Assembly: GCF_000223985.1 (NCBI RefSeq)
Contig: NZ_AFWV01000011.1
Location: 186,001 to 250,000, forward strand
DNA: 64,000 nucleotides
From: Thiocapsa marina 5811
GTDB lineage: Bacteria; Pseudomonadota; Gammaproteobacteria; Chromatiales; Chromatiaceae
Direction of reading: 5' to 3'
Below, one piece after another: positions 1 through 8,138 of the stretch. Below the pieces are notes generated by a model. That model was not told the origin of the DNA. It saw only the letters and a program-made list of their open reading frames with translations, and did not search any database. The number at the start of each line of letters is the position of its first letter. The first letter of the stretch is position 1. The position numbers and the translations under genes are program-made.

Positions 1-864
1 CTGGAAACCGCGTCGATCCATGCCGGGGAGGCCGCTGCCAGCCTGCGCCATTACCTCGAGGGTCTGGAGGTCGATCCGGCCGCCCTCGAAGCGGTCGAGA
101 CCCGGATCGCACAGATTCACGACCTGGCGCGGAAATTCCGCGTCCTGCCCGTCGAGCTGCCGGACGCCTTAGTCGCGCGTGAGGCGGAGCTGGAGACGCT
201 CGAGCAAGCCGATCTGCGCCTGGGCGATCTGCGCGCGTCACGCGACGCCGCGCTGCATGACTTTCTGGAGCAAGCACGCGCGCTCGGCGAAGCGCGCAAC
301 GAGGCCGCAGAGCGCCTGAACCGAACGGTGACGGATGCGATGCAGCAGCTCGGGATGGCGGGCGGTCATTTCGCCGTAGAGATCGAAGCACTTCCCCCCG
401 AGCGTGCCGGCTCGGGCGGGCTCGAGCGCATCGCCTTTCTGGTCAGCGCAAACCCCGGTCAACCGCTGCAACCGCTCGCAAAGGTCGCCTCGGGCGGGGA
501 GCTCTCGCGGATCAGTCTCGGCATTCAGGTCGCGACCGCCGAGTGCGGAAGTGTCCCGACGCTGGTATTCGACGAGGTCGATGTCGGCATCGGCGGCGGT
601 GTCGCGGAGATCGTCGGGCGTCTGCTGCGCCGACTCGGCGACGCGCGCCAGGTGCTCTGCGTGACCCATCTCCCCCAAGTGGCCGCGCAAGCCCACCACC
701 AGCTGCGGGTCCGCAAGGAGAGCCTCGACGGCCAGACCTACACCCGCATCGAGACCCTCGACGCCGATGCCCGGGTCGACGAGATCGCCCGCATGCTCGG
801 CGGCACCAAGATCACGGCACGCACCCGCGACCACGCCTGCGAGATGCTCGGCTTGCCGGAGTGA
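1..864 (+). CDS. recN: RecN DNA repair ATPase, C-terminal part (5' end outside window)
   Basis: The frame is open from base 1, so only the last 287 residues of an SMC-like protein of normally about 555 residues are present. RecN acts in recombinational repair of double-strand breaks. Visible family marks are a coiled-coil segment (residues 1-105 of the visible part), the ABC signature ASGGELSRI near residue 163, the Walker B stretch VFDEVDVGIGG near 190, and the H-loop CVTHLPQVAA near 220. The C-terminus ends in a normal RecN tail. The stop at 862-864 is followed by non-coding sequence. The gene is intact as far as can be seen. Confidence 0.95.
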   Translation: METASIHAGEAAASLRHYLEGLEVDPAALEAVETRIAQIHDLARKFRVLPVELPDALVAREAELETLEQADLRLGDLRASRDAALHDFLEQARALGEARNEAAERLNRTVTDAMQQLGMAGGHFAVEIEALPPERAGSGGLERIAFLVSANPGQPLQPLAKVASGGELSRISLGIQVATAECGSVPTLVFDEVDVGIGGGVAEIVGRLLRRLGDARQVLCVTHLPQVAAQAHHQLRVRKESLDGQTYTRIETLDADARVDEIARMLGGTKITARTRDHACEMLGLPE

Positions 865-1064
865 TAGGGGGTAAAGATCGGTTCAGAAACACGTCACGCA
901 ACTCAACGAGAGAGTGCTTTTGTGACGGTTGTCGTTGTCGACGGCTCCTGCCGCCCCTGGGAAACAAGACGCGCAACGGATCGAATGATTGCGTTCCGAA
1001 CCGCAGCTAAACCAATTTTTAAGAGCCCTGAGCCCGATCCACGGACGATCCGCGATTCACTGCC

Positions 1065-1110
1065 CACCTTTCACCTTTCACCTTTCACCTTTCACCTTTC
1101 ACCTTTCACC
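1065..1110. repeat. Heptanucleotide tandem repeat (CACCTTT)6 plus CACC
   Basis: Six perfect copies of CACCTTT and a partial seventh lie 25 bp upstream of the start codon of the epimerase gene and just before its AGGAG ribosome-binding site. The repeat lies in the leader, not in the coding region, if the start at 1135 is right. A 7-bp unit is prone to slipped-strand length change. Confidence 0.9.
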
Positions 1111-1134
1111 GACAAAGAATTCAGGAGTAGACGC

Positions 1135-2142
1135 ATGAAAGTCATGGTGACCGGCAGCGCCGGTTTTATCGGCTCAGCCCTGTCTTTACGCCTCCTCGCA
1201 CGCGGCGACGAGGTGATCGGAATCGACAATCTGAACGACTACTACGATGTCGGACTCAAAGAGGCACGTCTCGCCCGTACCTTGCCCTTCGACGGCTTCC
1301 GTGAGGAGCGCGTCGATATCGAGGACGGTGCACGCATGCGCGAGCTTTTCGCCCTGCACCGTCCGGATCGGGTCGTGCACCTCGCGGCCCAAGCCGGCGT
1401 GCGCTACTCGATCGAAAACCCGATGGCCTACATCAACACCAACCTGGTCGGCTTCGCGCACATCCTGGAAGGCTGCCGGGATGTCGGCGTCGAGCACCTG
1501 GTCTATGCCTCGAGCAGCTCGGTCTACGGCGCCAACACCGCCATGCCCTTCTCGATCCATCACAACGTCGATCATCCCCTGAGCCTCTACGCCGCCAGTA
1601 AGAAGGCCAACGAGCTCATGGCACACACCTACAGCCATCTGTATCGCATCCCCACCACCGGTCTGCGCTTCTTCACCGTCTACGGGCCCTGGGGACGGCC
1701 GGACATGGCGCTCTTCAAGTTCACCCGCGCCATCCTCGCCGGCGAGCCGATCGACGTCTTCAACTACGGCAAACACCGTCGCGACTTCACCTTCGTCGAC
1801 GACATCGTGGAAGGGGTCATCCGCGTCCTGGATCGGGTGCCGAGCGGGGATCCGAGCTGGTCCGGCGCACAGCCCGATCCAGCGACCAGTCAAGGGCCTT
1901 ACCGCATCTACAACATCGGCAACAACAAGCCGGTCGAGCTGATGGAATACATCGCCTTCCTGGAAGAGGCCCTGGGTCGCAAGGCGCAGATGAACCTGCT
2001 GCCACTGCAACCCGGCGATGTGCCGGACACCTATGCGGATGTCACCGACCTGGTGCGCGACACCGGCTACTGCCCGGATACCCCGGTCGGGGAAGGCGTG
2101 GCGCGTTTCGTGGAGTGGTATCGGGGGTTCTACCGCGTCTAA
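1135..2142 (+). CDS. NAD-dependent epimerase, UDP-glucuronate 4-epimerase type
   Basis: A 335-residue extended SDR protein. The N-terminus [13 protein letters not shown] holds the GxxGxxG NAD site. An SSSSVYG strand, YAASKKANE (Tyr-x3-Lys catalytic pair near residue 153) and [15 protein letters not shown] are typical of the CapI/LpsL group that interconverts UDP-glucuronate and UDP-galacturonate for surface polysaccharides. ATG 1135 was chosen because AGGAG lies 9 bp before it and the NAD motif starts immediately. The frame stays open upstream to about 922, but that part reads through a simple repeat. The stop TAA (2140-2142) is formed by the left end of a dispersed repeat. Substrate specificity is inferred. 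Confidence 0.88.
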   Translation: MKVMVTGSAGFIGSALSLRLLARGDEVIGIDNLNDYYDVGLKEARLARTLPFDGFREERVDIEDGARMRELFALHRPDRVVHLAAQAGVRYSIENPMAYINTNLVGFAHILEGCRDVGVEHLVYASSSSVYGANTAMPFSIHHNVDHPLSLYAASKKANELMAHTYSHLYRIPTTGLRFFTVYGPWGRPDMALFKFTRAILAGEPIDVFNYGKHRRDFTFVDDIVEGVIRVLDRVPSGDPSWSGAQPDPATSQGPYRIYNIGNNKPVELMEYIAFLEEALGRKAQMNLLPLQPGDVPDTYADVTDLVRDTGYCPDTPVGEGVARFVEWYRGFYRV

Positions 2143-2235
2143 ACCGCTTCTAAACCGCGTCTCGGGGCGCATGCGTTGTCCTAGCGGATGATCGGCATGA
2201 AAACCACCGGCGAGCTCGGCAGTAACGCGGTTTAG
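2139..2235. repeat. Element A of the 86-bp TTAAACCGCG inverted-repeat family
   Basis: The core is 2150-2235 (86 bp) with perfect 11-bp ends CTAAACCGCGT and ACGCGGTTTAG. An extra partial left end (CTAAACCGCT) at 2139-2148 overlaps the stop codon of the epimerase gene. Ends and size match elements B, C and D. The interior is only weakly similar to the others. Confidence 0.8.
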
Positions 2236-2303
2236 GTGATTTTTCGTCTGTTCGGGCACGGCACCCGGATCGCCGCGTTGCATTCGATTCGAGGATCCAA
2301 AGC

Positions 2304-3515
2304 ATGGCCCGTGCACCCAAGATCGACATGGCCGAGGTCACCCGCCTCACCCGCGAAGGGCGGCTTCAAGAGGCGATGGCCTTGCTGCGCGGCGCAACAC
2401 GCGATGCGCCCGCAGCGCCCGGATCGGATCGCGGAAGAACCGGCTCGGCGCCCGATTCCGATCGCGACCCGACCGCCGAAGAGGATTCGGCCGAGCATCG
2501 GAGGATCCCCGGAATGCCGGAGATCCCGCCGGCGCTGCACGGACTGCTTGATCGGATGAAGCAAGGGATCGGCGCGCACCTGCCGGGGCAGGTCGCCCGC
2601 TCCCCGAGCCAACGCAAGCCGGCGGCACTCCCCGACGGGGCGCGATTCGAGGAGCATCTCTATGCCGACGCGGCGGGCACGCTCGTCTACAAGCTCTATG
2701 TCCCGAGCGGCTACCGCAAGCAGCCGCTGCCCCTCGTGGTGATGCTGCACGGCTGCAACCAGTCGCCCGACGATTTCGCCGCCGGTACCCGGATGAACAG
2801 CCTGGCCGAGCAGGAGTTGTTCCTGGTCGCCTATCCGGCGCAGTCACTCTCGACCAGCGCAACCAAATGCTGGAGCTGGTTCAACCCCGAAGACCAGCAG
2901 CGCGGTCGCGGCGAGCCTGCACTGATTGCCGGCATCACCCGCGAGATCATGCGTCACTTCACGGTGGATCCCGATCGCGTCTACATCGCCGGACTCTCCG
3001 CCGGCGCAGCGGCCGCCGCGATCATGGGGGCCACCTACCCGGACCTCTATGCCGCGATCGGCATGCACTCAGGACTGGCTTACGGGGCCGCCGACGACAT
3101 GGCATCGGCACTCGCGGCGATGCGCCAGGGCGGGACGCCCACGACCTTCGCCGATCAGCGACATCACGGACCCGACGGCAGGGTACCCTTGGTCCCGACC
3201 ATCGTCTTCCACGGTGATTCCGACATCACGGTCAACCCGGTCAACGCCGATCAGGTCATCGCCGCTTCTCCGGGGGCCACGCAGTTACGCGAAACGCGCA
3301 TTCCGGGTGAATCGGCCGGGGGCATCCGCTACACCCGCAGGCTCTACACCGACGAGAACGGTCGCGCGCCGCTGGAGCAGTGGATCCTGCACGGCGCAGG
3401 GCACGCTTGGTCGGGCGGCAGCCCCGACGGCTCCTATACCGAGCCGCGCGGGCCGGACGCCAGCCGGGAGATGCTGCGGTTCTTCATGCAGCACGCCCGC
3501 AACGCCGCAACCTGA
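2304..3515 (+). CDS. PHB-depolymerase-family (LpqC/Esterase_phd) alpha/beta hydrolase
   Basis: A 403-residue protein with a Pro/Arg-rich N-terminal extension (about 1-115) before an esterase domain of the poly(3-hydroxybutyrate) depolymerase type. The oxyanion region LHGCNQ lies near residue 149, the nucleophile elbow GLSAG near 231, the acid in HGDSD near 303 and the histidine in GHAWSGG near 366, so the triad looks complete. No signal peptide is evident, so an intracellular depolymerase or a feruloyl/acetyl-xylan-like esterase role is possible. GAGG stands 8 bp before ATG 2304. Its last codons form the left arm of a perfect hairpin. Substrate is not determined by sequence alone. Confidence 0.85.
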   Translation: MARAPKIDMAEVTRLTREGRLQEAMALLRGATRDAPAAPGSDRGRTGSAPDSDRDPTAEEDSAEHRRIPGMPEIPPALHGLLDRMKQGIGAHLPGQVARSPSQRKPAALPDGARFEEHLYADAAGTLVYKLYVPSGYRKQPLPLVVMLHGCNQSPDDFAAGTRMNSLAEQELFLVAYPAQSLSTSATKCWSWFNPEDQQRGRGEPALIAGITREIMRHFTVDPDRVYIAGLSAGAAAAAIMGATYPDLYAAIGMHSGLAYGAADDMASALAAMRQGGTPTTFADQRHHGPDGRVPLVPTIVFHGDSDITVNPVNADQVIAASPGATQLRETRIPGESAGGIRYTRRLYTDENGRAPLEQWILHGAGHAWSGGSPDGSYTEPRGPDASREMLRFFMQHARNAAT

Positions 3516-3549
3516 GCGCGGTTGCGCTCAGGTTGCGGCGTTGCGGGCG
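3496..3549. repeat. Perfect 25-bp-stem hairpin overlapping the esterase stop codon
   Basis: The left arm is 3496-3520, the loop GGTT is 3521-3524 and the right arm is 3525-3549, with no mismatch. The left arm is the last codons and stop of the esterase gene; the right arm is an exact inverted copy. There is no T-tract afterwards. It may act as a terminator or mRNA 3'-end stabiliser. Confidence 0.9.
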
Positions 3550-3692
3550 ATTCGAATAGACCTTTTGCGGCACGAACCGGACCGGCTTATGCCGCCTGTG
3601 ATCAGCGGTCGGTTCTCAGCGATCGGAAGGGGCGTATTCACTTGCCCTGGAGCGTGCTGATGCCGAACCCTGCGAGGCACAAAGTGCTCTTC

Positions 3693-3778
3693 TTAAACCG
3701 CGTCCCCGCTGAGTGGCGTGGATGCACCAAACGTCCAACTCACGCGAAAGTGAGCATCTCGCTCTGGACGCGGTTTAG
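3693..3778. repeat. Element B of the 86-bp inverted-repeat family
   Basis: 86 bp with ends TAAACCGCGTCC (3694-3705) and GGACGCGGTTTA (3766-3777). Reverse-complemented it aligns without gaps to element C (6293-6378) at about 85% identity by eye, including an internal CTCAC/GTGAG hairpin. It abuts the 3' end of rdgC, whose stop codon lies 2 bp beyond it. Confidence 0.9.
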
Positions 3779-3780
3779 GT

Positions 3781-4776
3781 TCACTCGACCCACGGCGGCG
3801 GCTCCGCCGACGACGGTACGCTCACCGCGGGCGCCGGTTCGGTCTGCGGGATCGGGTCCGGCGTGCCGCCCGCATCCCCGTCGCCGACGAGGCCGAAGAT
3901 CGCGTCCAGCCGTGCGATCAATTCGCGCAGTTGCAGTGCGAGGATCGCGAGCTCGGCGTCCATGCGCGCCGCGGGCTCGAGGTCGCCGTCGTCGATCTCG
4001 TTGAGCAGGGCGTCTCCGACGCGCAGGCGTTTCAGCGACATGTCCTCGGCCAAGACGAAATCGAGCCGCTCGTCCCAGCTCAGGGCCAGCTTCAGCACCT
4101 GCTTGCCGACACGCAGATGGGCGAGGATCTCTTCGCTGCCGAGATCCTGCCCCCGACAGCGGATCAGGCTTGCGGTGTCGCTCACATCGCGCAGCTCGCA
4201 GGCATCGCCGATCTGGAAATCGCTCGGCGCATCGCCGTTCAACAGCCAGCCGGTCATCACCTTCGGCGGCTCCATCCGAGGTGCGGGGGGCCGAGCCGGA
4301 AGGGTCTCGATGGTCTCGCGCAGCAGCGAGATCACGTCCTCGGCTTGCCGGTCGCTCCCGGCGTCCACCACCAGCCAACCCGCCTCGGTGTCGACGTAGA
4401 GAAGCGTGCGGCGCGAGCGGGTAAAGGCCCGCGGGAGCATCTCGGCCATGATCTGCTCGCGCAGCCGACGCCGCTCCGCGCGGCCCACGTCGCGGGCCTC
4501 CGCCGTCTCCAGGTCATTCACCCGCTCCTCGAGCGCCTCGGCGACCGCGGCCGAGGGAAGCAGGCGCTCCTGCTTGCGCGCGCAGATCAGGAAACAGCCC
4601 GAGACCGCATGAACGAGTGCGGTGGAGCCATCGCCGAGCGGCGCCGACCAGCCCATCGTCGTGGTCTCGAGCGGGCCGCAGGGCCGAAAGCGACGCTCGT
4701 CGAGACGGGCCTCGAGCGCGTCGGCGTCCAGACCGAACGGGCGTCCCAGTCGATACAGTCGTACATTCTTGAACAT
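3781..4776 (-). CDS. rdgC: Recombination-associated protein RdgC
   Basis: 331 residues, slightly longer than the E. coli protein (303). RdgC is a ring-shaped DNA-binding protein that inhibits RecA. The N-terminus MFKNVRLYRLGRPF, the segment RRFRPCGPLE, the central ARKQERLLPSAAVAEAL and the domain with TLLYVDTEAGWLVVDA are characteristic. The C-terminal 30 residues are acidic/proline-rich and extend beyond the usual end. The gene starts 239 bp from the divergent CorB-like gene, so the two promoters probably share that gap. Its stop is immediately followed by repeat B. Confidence 0.93.
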   Translation of the reverse strand: MFKNVRLYRLGRPFGLDADALEARLDERRFRPCGPLETTTMGWSAPLGDGSTALVHAVSGCFLICARKQERLLPSAAVAEALEERVNDLETAEARDVGRAERRRLREQIMAEMLPRAFTRSRRTLLYVDTEAGWLVVDAGSDRQAEDVISLLRETIETLPARPPAPRMEPPKVMTGWLLNGDAPSDFQIGDACELRDVSDTASLIRCRGQDLGSEEILAHLRVGKQVLKLALSWDERLDFVLAEDMSLKRLRVGDALLNEIDDGDLEPAARMDAELAILALQLRELIARLDAIFGLVGDGDAGGTPDPIPQTEPAPAVSVPSSAEPPPWVE

Positions 4777-5015
4777 CTTCAGCCCCGGTCAAAAAGGCCG
4801 GGATTATGACCGAGCCTCGCCGAACTGCAAGCGCCGGGTCGCGCTGTCGGCGCAACGGGTCACCGATCCGCGCGAGCGACCGGGATGGCGTTGGGCCGTC
4901 GGAATGCGGATGCGCATCGACCGGAAAACACGGTTTCACGACGCGCCCGGCATACCCTGTCGAAGCCGGTATACTGTGTCCCAAGATCGACCCATCGCCA
5001 AGCTCGGAATCCAAG

Positions 5016-6296
5016 GTGGATGAACTCTCGCTGCCCGGCCTCTTTCTCGCGTTAGTGCTGTTGCTCATGCTCTCGGCCTTCTTCTCCGGATCGGAGACGG
5101 CCCTGCTCACCATCAACCGCTACAAGCTCAAACATCTGGCGGACGGCGGCCACCGCGGCGCCCGCATGGCCCGGGCGCTGCTGGAGCGACCCGATCGCTT
5201 GATCGGACTCATCCTGCTCGGGAACAACTTCGTCAACATCATGGCCTCGTCCTTGGCGACCATCATCGCCTTGCGCCTCGGCGGCGAGGCAGCGATCGGT
5301 ATCGCCGCCGGGCTTCTGACATTGGTCATTTTGATCTTCGCCGAGGTCGCGCCCAAGACCTATGCCACGCTGCATCCGGAGCGTCTCGCCTTTCCGGCGG
5401 CCTATGTCTACAAACCCTTGCTCAAACTGCTCTATCCGATCGTGTGGTTCGTCAATCTCTTCACCAACGGGCTGCTCCGCCTGATGGGGATCACGACGGA
5501 AGGCGCACCGGGCACGGCGCTGAGCCGCGAGGAGCTGCGGACCGTGGTCAGCGAGGCCGGTGCCATGATCCCGGAGCGCAGCCGCTCCATGCTGCTCGGC
5601 ATCCTGGATCTCGAGCGCGCCACGGTCGAGGACATCATGATCCCGCGCAACGAGGTGGAAGGGATCGACATCCAGGACAGCGAGGACGAGATCCTGCACG
5701 CAATCGGCAACTCCAGCTACACGCGGATGCCGCTCTTCGACGGCAGTATCGACAATGTAATCGGCGTCTTTCACGCCAAGCATGCCCTGCATGCACTCCT
5801 CGAGCAGGGCCTGGGCAAGGACCATCTGCGTGCGATCGCGCGCGAGCCCTACTATGTCCCCGAAGGCACGCCGCTCTATCAGCAGCTGCTCAATTTCCAG
5901 CGCGGCAAGCGGCGCGTCGGTCTGGTGGTCGACGAATACGGCGATTTTCTCGGACTCATCACACTGACCGATCTGCTCGAAGAGATCGTCGGTGAGTTCA
6001 CGACCGACCCGGCAGACAGCATCCCGGAGATCCATCGCGCCGAAGACGGCAGTCTCTTGGTCGACGGCAGCATCACCGTGCGTGACCTCAACCGGGCGCT
6101 GCGCTGGACGCTTCCCACCGACGGCCCCCGGACGCTCAACGGACTAATCCTCGAATACCTCGAGACCATCCCCGAGCCCGGCACCAGTCTCAAGCTGCAC
6201 GATCACCCGATCGAGATCCTGCAAACCGCCGACAACGGGGTGAAGACCGTGAAGGTCGTCACCCGTCCGGCCCGCAAGGCGCGGGCGCTCGTTTAA
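5016..6296 (+). CDS. HlyC/CorC-family membrane protein with DUF21 and CBS domains (CorB/YfjD-like)
   Basis: With GTG 5016 as start the protein has 426 residues, the usual CorB length. The N-terminal DUF21 domain (about 1-180) has hydrophobic segments and the conserved FFSGSETALLTINRYKLKHL region. A CBS pair follows (about 195-330, with DIMIPRNEVEGID and VGLVVDEYGDFLGLIT), then a CorC_HlyC domain. The family is linked to Mg2+/Co2+ homeostasis. No ATG precedes the conserved region closely; upstream codons read through poorly conserved sequence, so GTG is the best choice although its RBS is weak. The stop TAA 6294-6296 lies in repeat C. Confidence 0.88.
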   Translation: MDELSLPGLFLALVLLLMLSAFFSGSETALLTINRYKLKHLADGGHRGARMARALLERPDRLIGLILLGNNFVNIMASSLATIIALRLGGEAAIGIAAGLLTLVILIFAEVAPKTYATLHPERLAFPAAYVYKPLLKLLYPIVWFVNLFTNGLLRLMGITTEGAPGTALSREELRTVVSEAGAMIPERSRSMLLGILDLERATVEDIMIPRNEVEGIDIQDSEDEILHAIGNSSYTRMPLFDGSIDNVIGVFHAKHALHALLEQGLGKDHLRAIAREPYYVPEGTPLYQQLLNFQRGKRRVGLVVDEYGDFLGLITLTDLLEEIVGEFTTDPADSIPEIHRAEDGSLLVDGSITVRDLNRALRWTLPTDGPRTLNGLILEYLETIPEPGTSLKLHDHPIEILQTADNGVKTVKVVTRPARKARALV

Positions 6297-6378
6297 ACCG
6301 CGTCCGGAGCGAGATGCTCACCGTCGAGTGAGCTCGACGTTTGGTGTATCTACGGCCCTTAGCGGGGACGCGGTTTAT
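6293..6378. repeat. Element C of the 86-bp inverted-repeat family
   Basis: Ends TAAACCGCGTCC (6294-6305) and GGACGCGGTTTA (6366-6377). It is the inverted homologue of element B. The TAA stop of the CorB-like gene is its first three conserved bases. An internal GCTCAC/GTGAGC stem is visible. Confidence 0.9.
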
Positions 6379-6399
6379 AACGGTATATCTTTTAATCTC

Positions 6400-6486
6400 T
6401 TGAACCGCCCAGACTCCGACGCCCGTCAAGTCTGCCGGGGCCGATCGCATCCAAAAGCACCGCGTACCGCACCGAGCGCGGTTCAA
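6400..6486. repeat. Element F (second subtype) of the inverted-repeat family, beside radA
   Basis: 87 bp with diverged ends TTGAACCGC (6400-6408) and GCGGTTCAA (6478-6486). The interior resembles element E (9510-9597) more than B/C/D. It lies 5 bp from the radA stop, so elements C and F together fill the gap between the convergent CorB-like gene and radA. Confidence 0.7.
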
Positions 6487-6491
6487 TCGCC

Positions 6492-7853
6492 TCAAACCCC
6501 GTCGAGGGCCTCCGCGAGGGTCTTCACGGCCGTGATCTCCAAGCCCTCCACGCCCTCTTTGGGAACATTCCCGACCGGTACGATGGCCCGACGCACACCG
6601 TGCTTGGCTGCCTCGCGTAACCGATCCGGACCATTCGGGACCGGACGCACCTCGCCCGAGAGGCCGACCTCGCCGAAGACCGCGAGATCCAACGGAAGCG
6701 GCCGGTCCCGATAGCTCGACAGCACCGCCATCACGAGCGGCAGATCGACGGCAGTCTCGGTGATCCGCACCCCGCCGACCACGTTGACGAAGACGTCCTG
6801 GTTGAACATGGCCACCCCGCCGTGACGGTGCAGCACCGCCAGCAGCATCGACAGGCGGTTGCCGTCGAGACCCAAGGCCACTCGACGCGGATTGGCAAGC
6901 GGGCTCTCGTCCACAAGCGCCTGCACCTCGACCAAGAGCGGGCGCGTCCCCTCGCGGGTCACCATGACCAGACTGCCCGGGACCGCCTCGTCGTGGCGCG
7001 AGAGAAAGATCGCAGAGGGGTTCTTCACCTCGCGCAGGCCGCGGTCGCCCATCGCGAAGACCCCGAGCTCGTGCACCGCGCCGAAGCGATTCTTCACCGA
7101 GCGCACCAGGCGAAAGGCGCCGCCGGGCTCGCCCTCGAAATAGAGCACGGTGTCGACCATGTGCTCCAACACTCGCGGTCCGGCGAGCGTGCCGTCCTTG
7201 GTCACATGGCCGACGAGGAAGACCACCGTGTCCCGCTGCTTGGCGAATCGGACCAGCTGCGCCGCCGCCTCGCGCACCTGCGAGACAGAGCCCGGGGCGG
7301 ACTGCAGCGCATCGGTATAGAGGGTCTGGATGGAATCGACGACCAGCACCCGCGGCCGCTCCTGCGACGCGGCCGCGAGGATCGACTCGACGTTGGTCTC
7401 GGCAAGCAGACGGATGCCCTCGCCCGCCAGTCCGAGCCGATGGGCGCGTAGCCCGATCTGCTGGGGCGACTCCTCGCCGCTGACATAGAGCACCGGCAGG
7501 TGGCGTGCAAGCGAGGCACTCGCCTGCAGCAAGAGGGTCGACTTGCCGATCCCCGGATCCCCGCCGATCAAGACCACCGAGCCCGTCACCAGGCCTCCGC
7601 CCAACACGCGATCGAGCTCGCCGATCCCGCTCTGGATGCGCACCCGATCTTCGGGGCTGACCTCGGCCAAGCTCTCCACGCGCGGTGACTCGGCCGCGCC
7701 CGCGTAGCCGCCGCGCACGGCGGGACGTGCGATCTCCGCGGTCTCCACCATGCTGTTCCAGGCCCCGCAGTCCGGGCACTGACCCGCCCACTTCGGCTGA
7801 CGCGCACCGCAGGCGTTGCAGACATAGCTGCTGCGGGTCTTTCGGTTGCTCAT
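6492..7853 (-). CDS. radA: DNA repair protein RadA
   Basis: 453 residues, standard length. RadA is a RecA-like ATPase that drives branch migration in recombination. An N-terminal zinc finger (Cys12, 15, 26, 29) is followed by the Walker A GGDPGIGKST near residue 96, the RadA-specific KNRFG near 254, and a Lon-protease-like C-terminal domain. It ends in a typical TLAEALDGV tail. It is transcribed toward the CorB-like gene. The 285-bp gap upstream separates it from the divergent cfa-like gene. Confidence 0.96.
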   Translation of the reverse strand: MSNRKTRSSYVCNACGARQPKWAGQCPDCGAWNSMVETAEIARPAVRGGYAGAAESPRVESLAEVSPEDRVRIQSGIGELDRVLGGGLVTGSVVLIGGDPGIGKSTLLLQASASLARHLPVLYVSGEESPQQIGLRAHRLGLAGEGIRLLAETNVESILAAASQERPRVLVVDSIQTLYTDALQSAPGSVSQVREAAAQLVRFAKQRDTVVFLVGHVTKDGTLAGPRVLEHMVDTVLYFEGEPGGAFRLVRSVKNRFGAVHELGVFAMGDRGLREVKNPSAIFLSRHDEAVPGSLVMVTREGTRPLLVEVQALVDESPLANPRRVALGLDGNRLSMLLAVLHRHGGVAMFNQDVFVNVVGGVRITETAVDLPLVMAVLSSYRDRPLPLDLAVFGEVGLSGEVRPVPNGPDRLREAAKHGVRRAIVPVGNVPKEGVEGLEITAVKTLAEALDGV

Positions 7854-8032
7854 CTGAGAGGTCCGTTCGGATCAATGCACACGCGCCATTGTAGGCCGAT
7901 TCGGCTCGGCGAAGCCGAAGACGGGTTGACCGTCCGGCGCGCTCGGGGTGAAACGGCCCCGAGCCGATCTCACCCCCGCGCGCTGCGCCGTTCGGGAGCG
8001 CTCTTCGCGATCCTGTTCGCCCGGCACGACCC

Positions 8033-8061
8033 TTGACCGAAACCCTCTCGAACACTACTTT
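8033..8061 (+). promoter_or_regulatory. Possible sigma-70 promoter for the cyclopropane synthase gene
   Basis: TTGACC (8033-8038) and TACTTT (8056-8061) are spaced by 17 bp, about 75 bp upstream of the start codon. The -35 is 5/6 and the -10 only 3/6 of consensus, so this is tentative. Confidence 0.35.
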
Positions 8062-8138
8062 TTTCCACGTAAAGACTTTGAATTCCCCGTCCTTTAGACG
8101 TCGGCGGCAACGCCCGACCAAGCGCGAGGATATGCAAC

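Noticed and set aside
922-1134. Longer N-terminus for the UDP-glucuronate-epimerase-like protein starting at 922
   Set aside because: It reads through a simple heptanucleotide repeat, has no conserved residues, and the NAD motif begins right at 1135, which has its own RBS.
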